A stretch of 64,000 nucleotides of DNA from an uncultured Pseudomonas sp. (GTDB taxonomy: Bacteria; Pseudomonadota; Gammaproteobacteria; Pseudomonadales; Pseudomonadaceae). The translations under genes and the position numbers were made by a program. The stretch is from assembly GCF_913777995.1 (NCBI RefSeq), contig NZ_CAJYVE010000010.1, forward strand, positions 1-64,000. Reading direction: 5' to 3'. The notes under the pieces were generated by a model, which saw only the letters and a program-made list of their open reading frames with translations, did no database searches and had not been told where the DNA came from. Below are positions 63,058 through 64,000 of this stretch, piece by piece (positions within the stretch are counted from its first letter, which is position 1; every line of letters starts with the position of its first letter).

Positions 63058-63381
63058 TCATCGGGTAGGCGTGCCACGATCCGGCGGGTTGAAGCGCGGC
63101 GTATCAGGGGGTGGCACCGGCGCCTGCTGACGGGTCGGGTAGCCATTGCGGATTCCGCCATTTTCCAGGGTCGGCGGGCGTACAGTGGGCGCGGTGTTGA
63201 CACCAGGGGGCGAGGGCGTGATCGACTGCGTGCCCTGACGGCTATTGGGGTTGGCGCGCTTGATCGGGCTGTTGTAGGGGTTGCCGGCGTCGGCGCCACT
63301 GCCGCTTACGGGCTGCGCCACGCTCCATGAGGGGCCGGCCAGCAGCAACGCCAGGGCGAGGTATCGCACAAAAGGCTTCAT
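63058..63381 (-). CDS. Small exported proline-rich protein
   Basis: 107 residues with a clear signal peptide (MKPFVRYLALALLLAGPSW, cleaved near SVAQ). The mature part is low-complexity, rich in Pro, Asn, Gly and Thr (TPSPPGVNTAPTVRPPTLE; QQAPVPPPDTPRFNPPDRG), probably disordered in the periplasm. No domain recognised. ATG 63381 follows AGGAC. It lies just upstream of the sugar dehydrogenase gene; a shared transcript is likely, a functional link is not shown. Confidence 0.75.
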   Translation of the reverse strand: MKPFVRYLALALLLAGPSWSVAQPVSGSGADAGNPYNSPIKRANPNSRQGTQSITPSPPGVNTAPTVRPPTLENGGIRNGYPTRQQAPVPPPDTPRFNPPDRGTPTR

Positions 63382-63521
63382 GGTTGTCCTGCCTGCGGAA
63401 TGTGAAGGGCTCAGGCGTTTGAAAACAAATGCCCGAACAGGTTCGGCCAGCCTCCCCACACTGGCAAGAAACCTGTAGTCAGGGTTTTGTAACAAGACTG
63501 GTCAGCAGGCAGGGACGCGCT

Positions 63522-64000
63522 TCAGAACACCTTGGGCAGGCGCACGGTGAAGGTCGTTCCCTGTTCGGCATTCGATTGCACACTGATCTCGCCAAAGTGG
63601 GCACGCGCGATCTCGCGCACGATGAACAGCCCCAGGCCGACGCTACGGCTGTGTTCATTGGCGGTGCCACGCACCAGGGGTTCGAACAGTTCATCCTGGC
63701 GTTCGAGCGGAATCGGCTCGCCATGGTTGTGCACCGTCACGCGGCTGCCTTTGCTGCCGAACCCCGAGGTCACGGTAACGTCACTGTCAGGGTCGCCATA
63801 GCTGATGGCATTGCCCACCAGGTTACTGACCACCTGGAACAGGCGGTCGGCATCCGCGTTGCATCGTCCTTCACCCTCACGAAGGTGCACCAGGCGCCGC
63901 TCTGGAAACGCCAAGCGCAGCTCTTCGACACAACGCCCGATCACCGTGTGCAGGTCGATGGCTTGCTGATTGACCGAAAGCCCCTGGCCCACGCGGGCTT
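63522..64000 (-). CDS. Sensor histidine kinase, C-terminal part (cut by window end)
   Basis: About 159 residues are inside the window; the frame runs off the right edge, so the sensor and histidine phosphoacceptor regions are missing. The visible part is a HATPase domain: N box LFQVVSNLVGNAISYG, a degenerate G1 region replaced by NHGEPIPLERQDELFEPL, and G2 box SRSVGLGLFIVREIARAH. It ends TVRLPKVF. The preceding ARVGQGLSV resembles the end of the dimerisation domain in phytochrome- or PAS-type kinases. Confidence 0.85.
   Translation of the reverse strand, partial: ARVGQGLSVNQQAIDLHTVIGRCVEELRLAFPERRLVHLREGEGRCNADADRLFQVVSNLVGNAISYGDPDSDVTVTSGFGSKGSRVTVHNHGEPIPLERQDELFEPLVRGTANEHSRSVGLGLFIVREIARAHFGEISVQSNAEQGTTFTVRLPKVF

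Noticed and set aside
1-64000. tRNA or rRNA genes
   Set aside because: No cloverleaf-like sequence or conserved rRNA segment was recognised anywhere in the window.

Overview
The window is high-GC, densely packed chromosomal DNA from a Pseudomonas, most likely of the P. putida/P. fluorescens type. The basis is gene content (outer-membrane porins, a hut operon with HutC-type operators, an iac indole-3-acetate cluster, GGDEF and chemoreceptor genes), P. putida-like REP elements (cores of the type GCGGCTaAAGCCGC) and a FliA-type promoter. Nothing looks like phage, plasmid or CRISPR. Apart from one IS110-family insertion sequence, the content is a run of catabolic and transport islands. The species cannot be fixed from the sequence alone.

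Region 1 (1-22.4 kb) looks like an indole-3-acetic acid (IAA) utilisation island. The core is a complete iac set: iacA-B-C-D-E-F-G on the minus strand, the MarR regulator iacR on the plus strand, then iacH-iacI. By analogy with known iac clusters it should turn IAA into catechol. Around it are two modules of APC permease plus porin (4.6-6.1/0.4-1.7 kb and 9.7-11.2/8.3-9.6 kb), two AraC regulators, a class III aminotransferase and an aldehyde dehydrogenase, and a feaB/feaR-like aldehyde dehydrogenase and AraC regulator. I infer that the flanking genes feed amines and aldehydes (such as tryptamine or indole-acetaldehyde) into IAA. The two APC genes share three promoter motifs at matching spacings. 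About 160-bp REP-containing sequences in inverted orientation frame the island.

Region 2 (22.7-35.4 kb) carries a gamma-glutamyltransferase, a histidine utilisation operon (hutI-hutG-hutU-hutH, then hutC) with two TGTATATACA operators upstream, a pdxY-like kinase, a carboxymuconolactone decarboxylase-family gene, an MFS transporter and a membrane diguanylate cyclase. HutG is the arginase-family formimidoylglutamase, so a four-step route is predicted.

Region 3 (35.4-44.4 kb) is an uncharacterised acyl-CoA pathway: a hydratase/3-hydroxyacyl-CoA dehydrogenase fusion, a NitT/TauT-type ABC importer, an ADP-forming acyl-CoA synthetase, a crotonase and an IclR regulator. It has no acyl-CoA dehydrogenase or thiolase, which suggests an already unsaturated acid substrate.

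Region 4 (44.4-55.3 kb) is the most novel part. It holds a TetR regulator, an FMN/Fe-S oxidoreductase of the trimethylamine-dehydrogenase/demethylase type, an M24 protein whose active-site residues match the DMSP lyase DddP at constant spacing, a complete polar-amino-acid-type ABC importer, a chemoreceptor with a FliA promoter, and a cupin of the DddL/DddQ DMSP-lyase family. Together they look like sensing, uptake and cleavage of dimethylsulfoniopropionate or a related betaine or sulfonium compound. Two unrelated lyase-type enzymes in one locus is unusual.

Region 5 (55.3-64 kb) has an SDR and an AraC regulator, an IS110-family element inserted at a REP sequence, a TonB-dependent receptor, a PepSY protein, a MITE-like inverted repeat, a PQQ-type sugar dehydrogenase, a small proline-rich exported protein and the 3' part of a histidine kinase that runs off the window.
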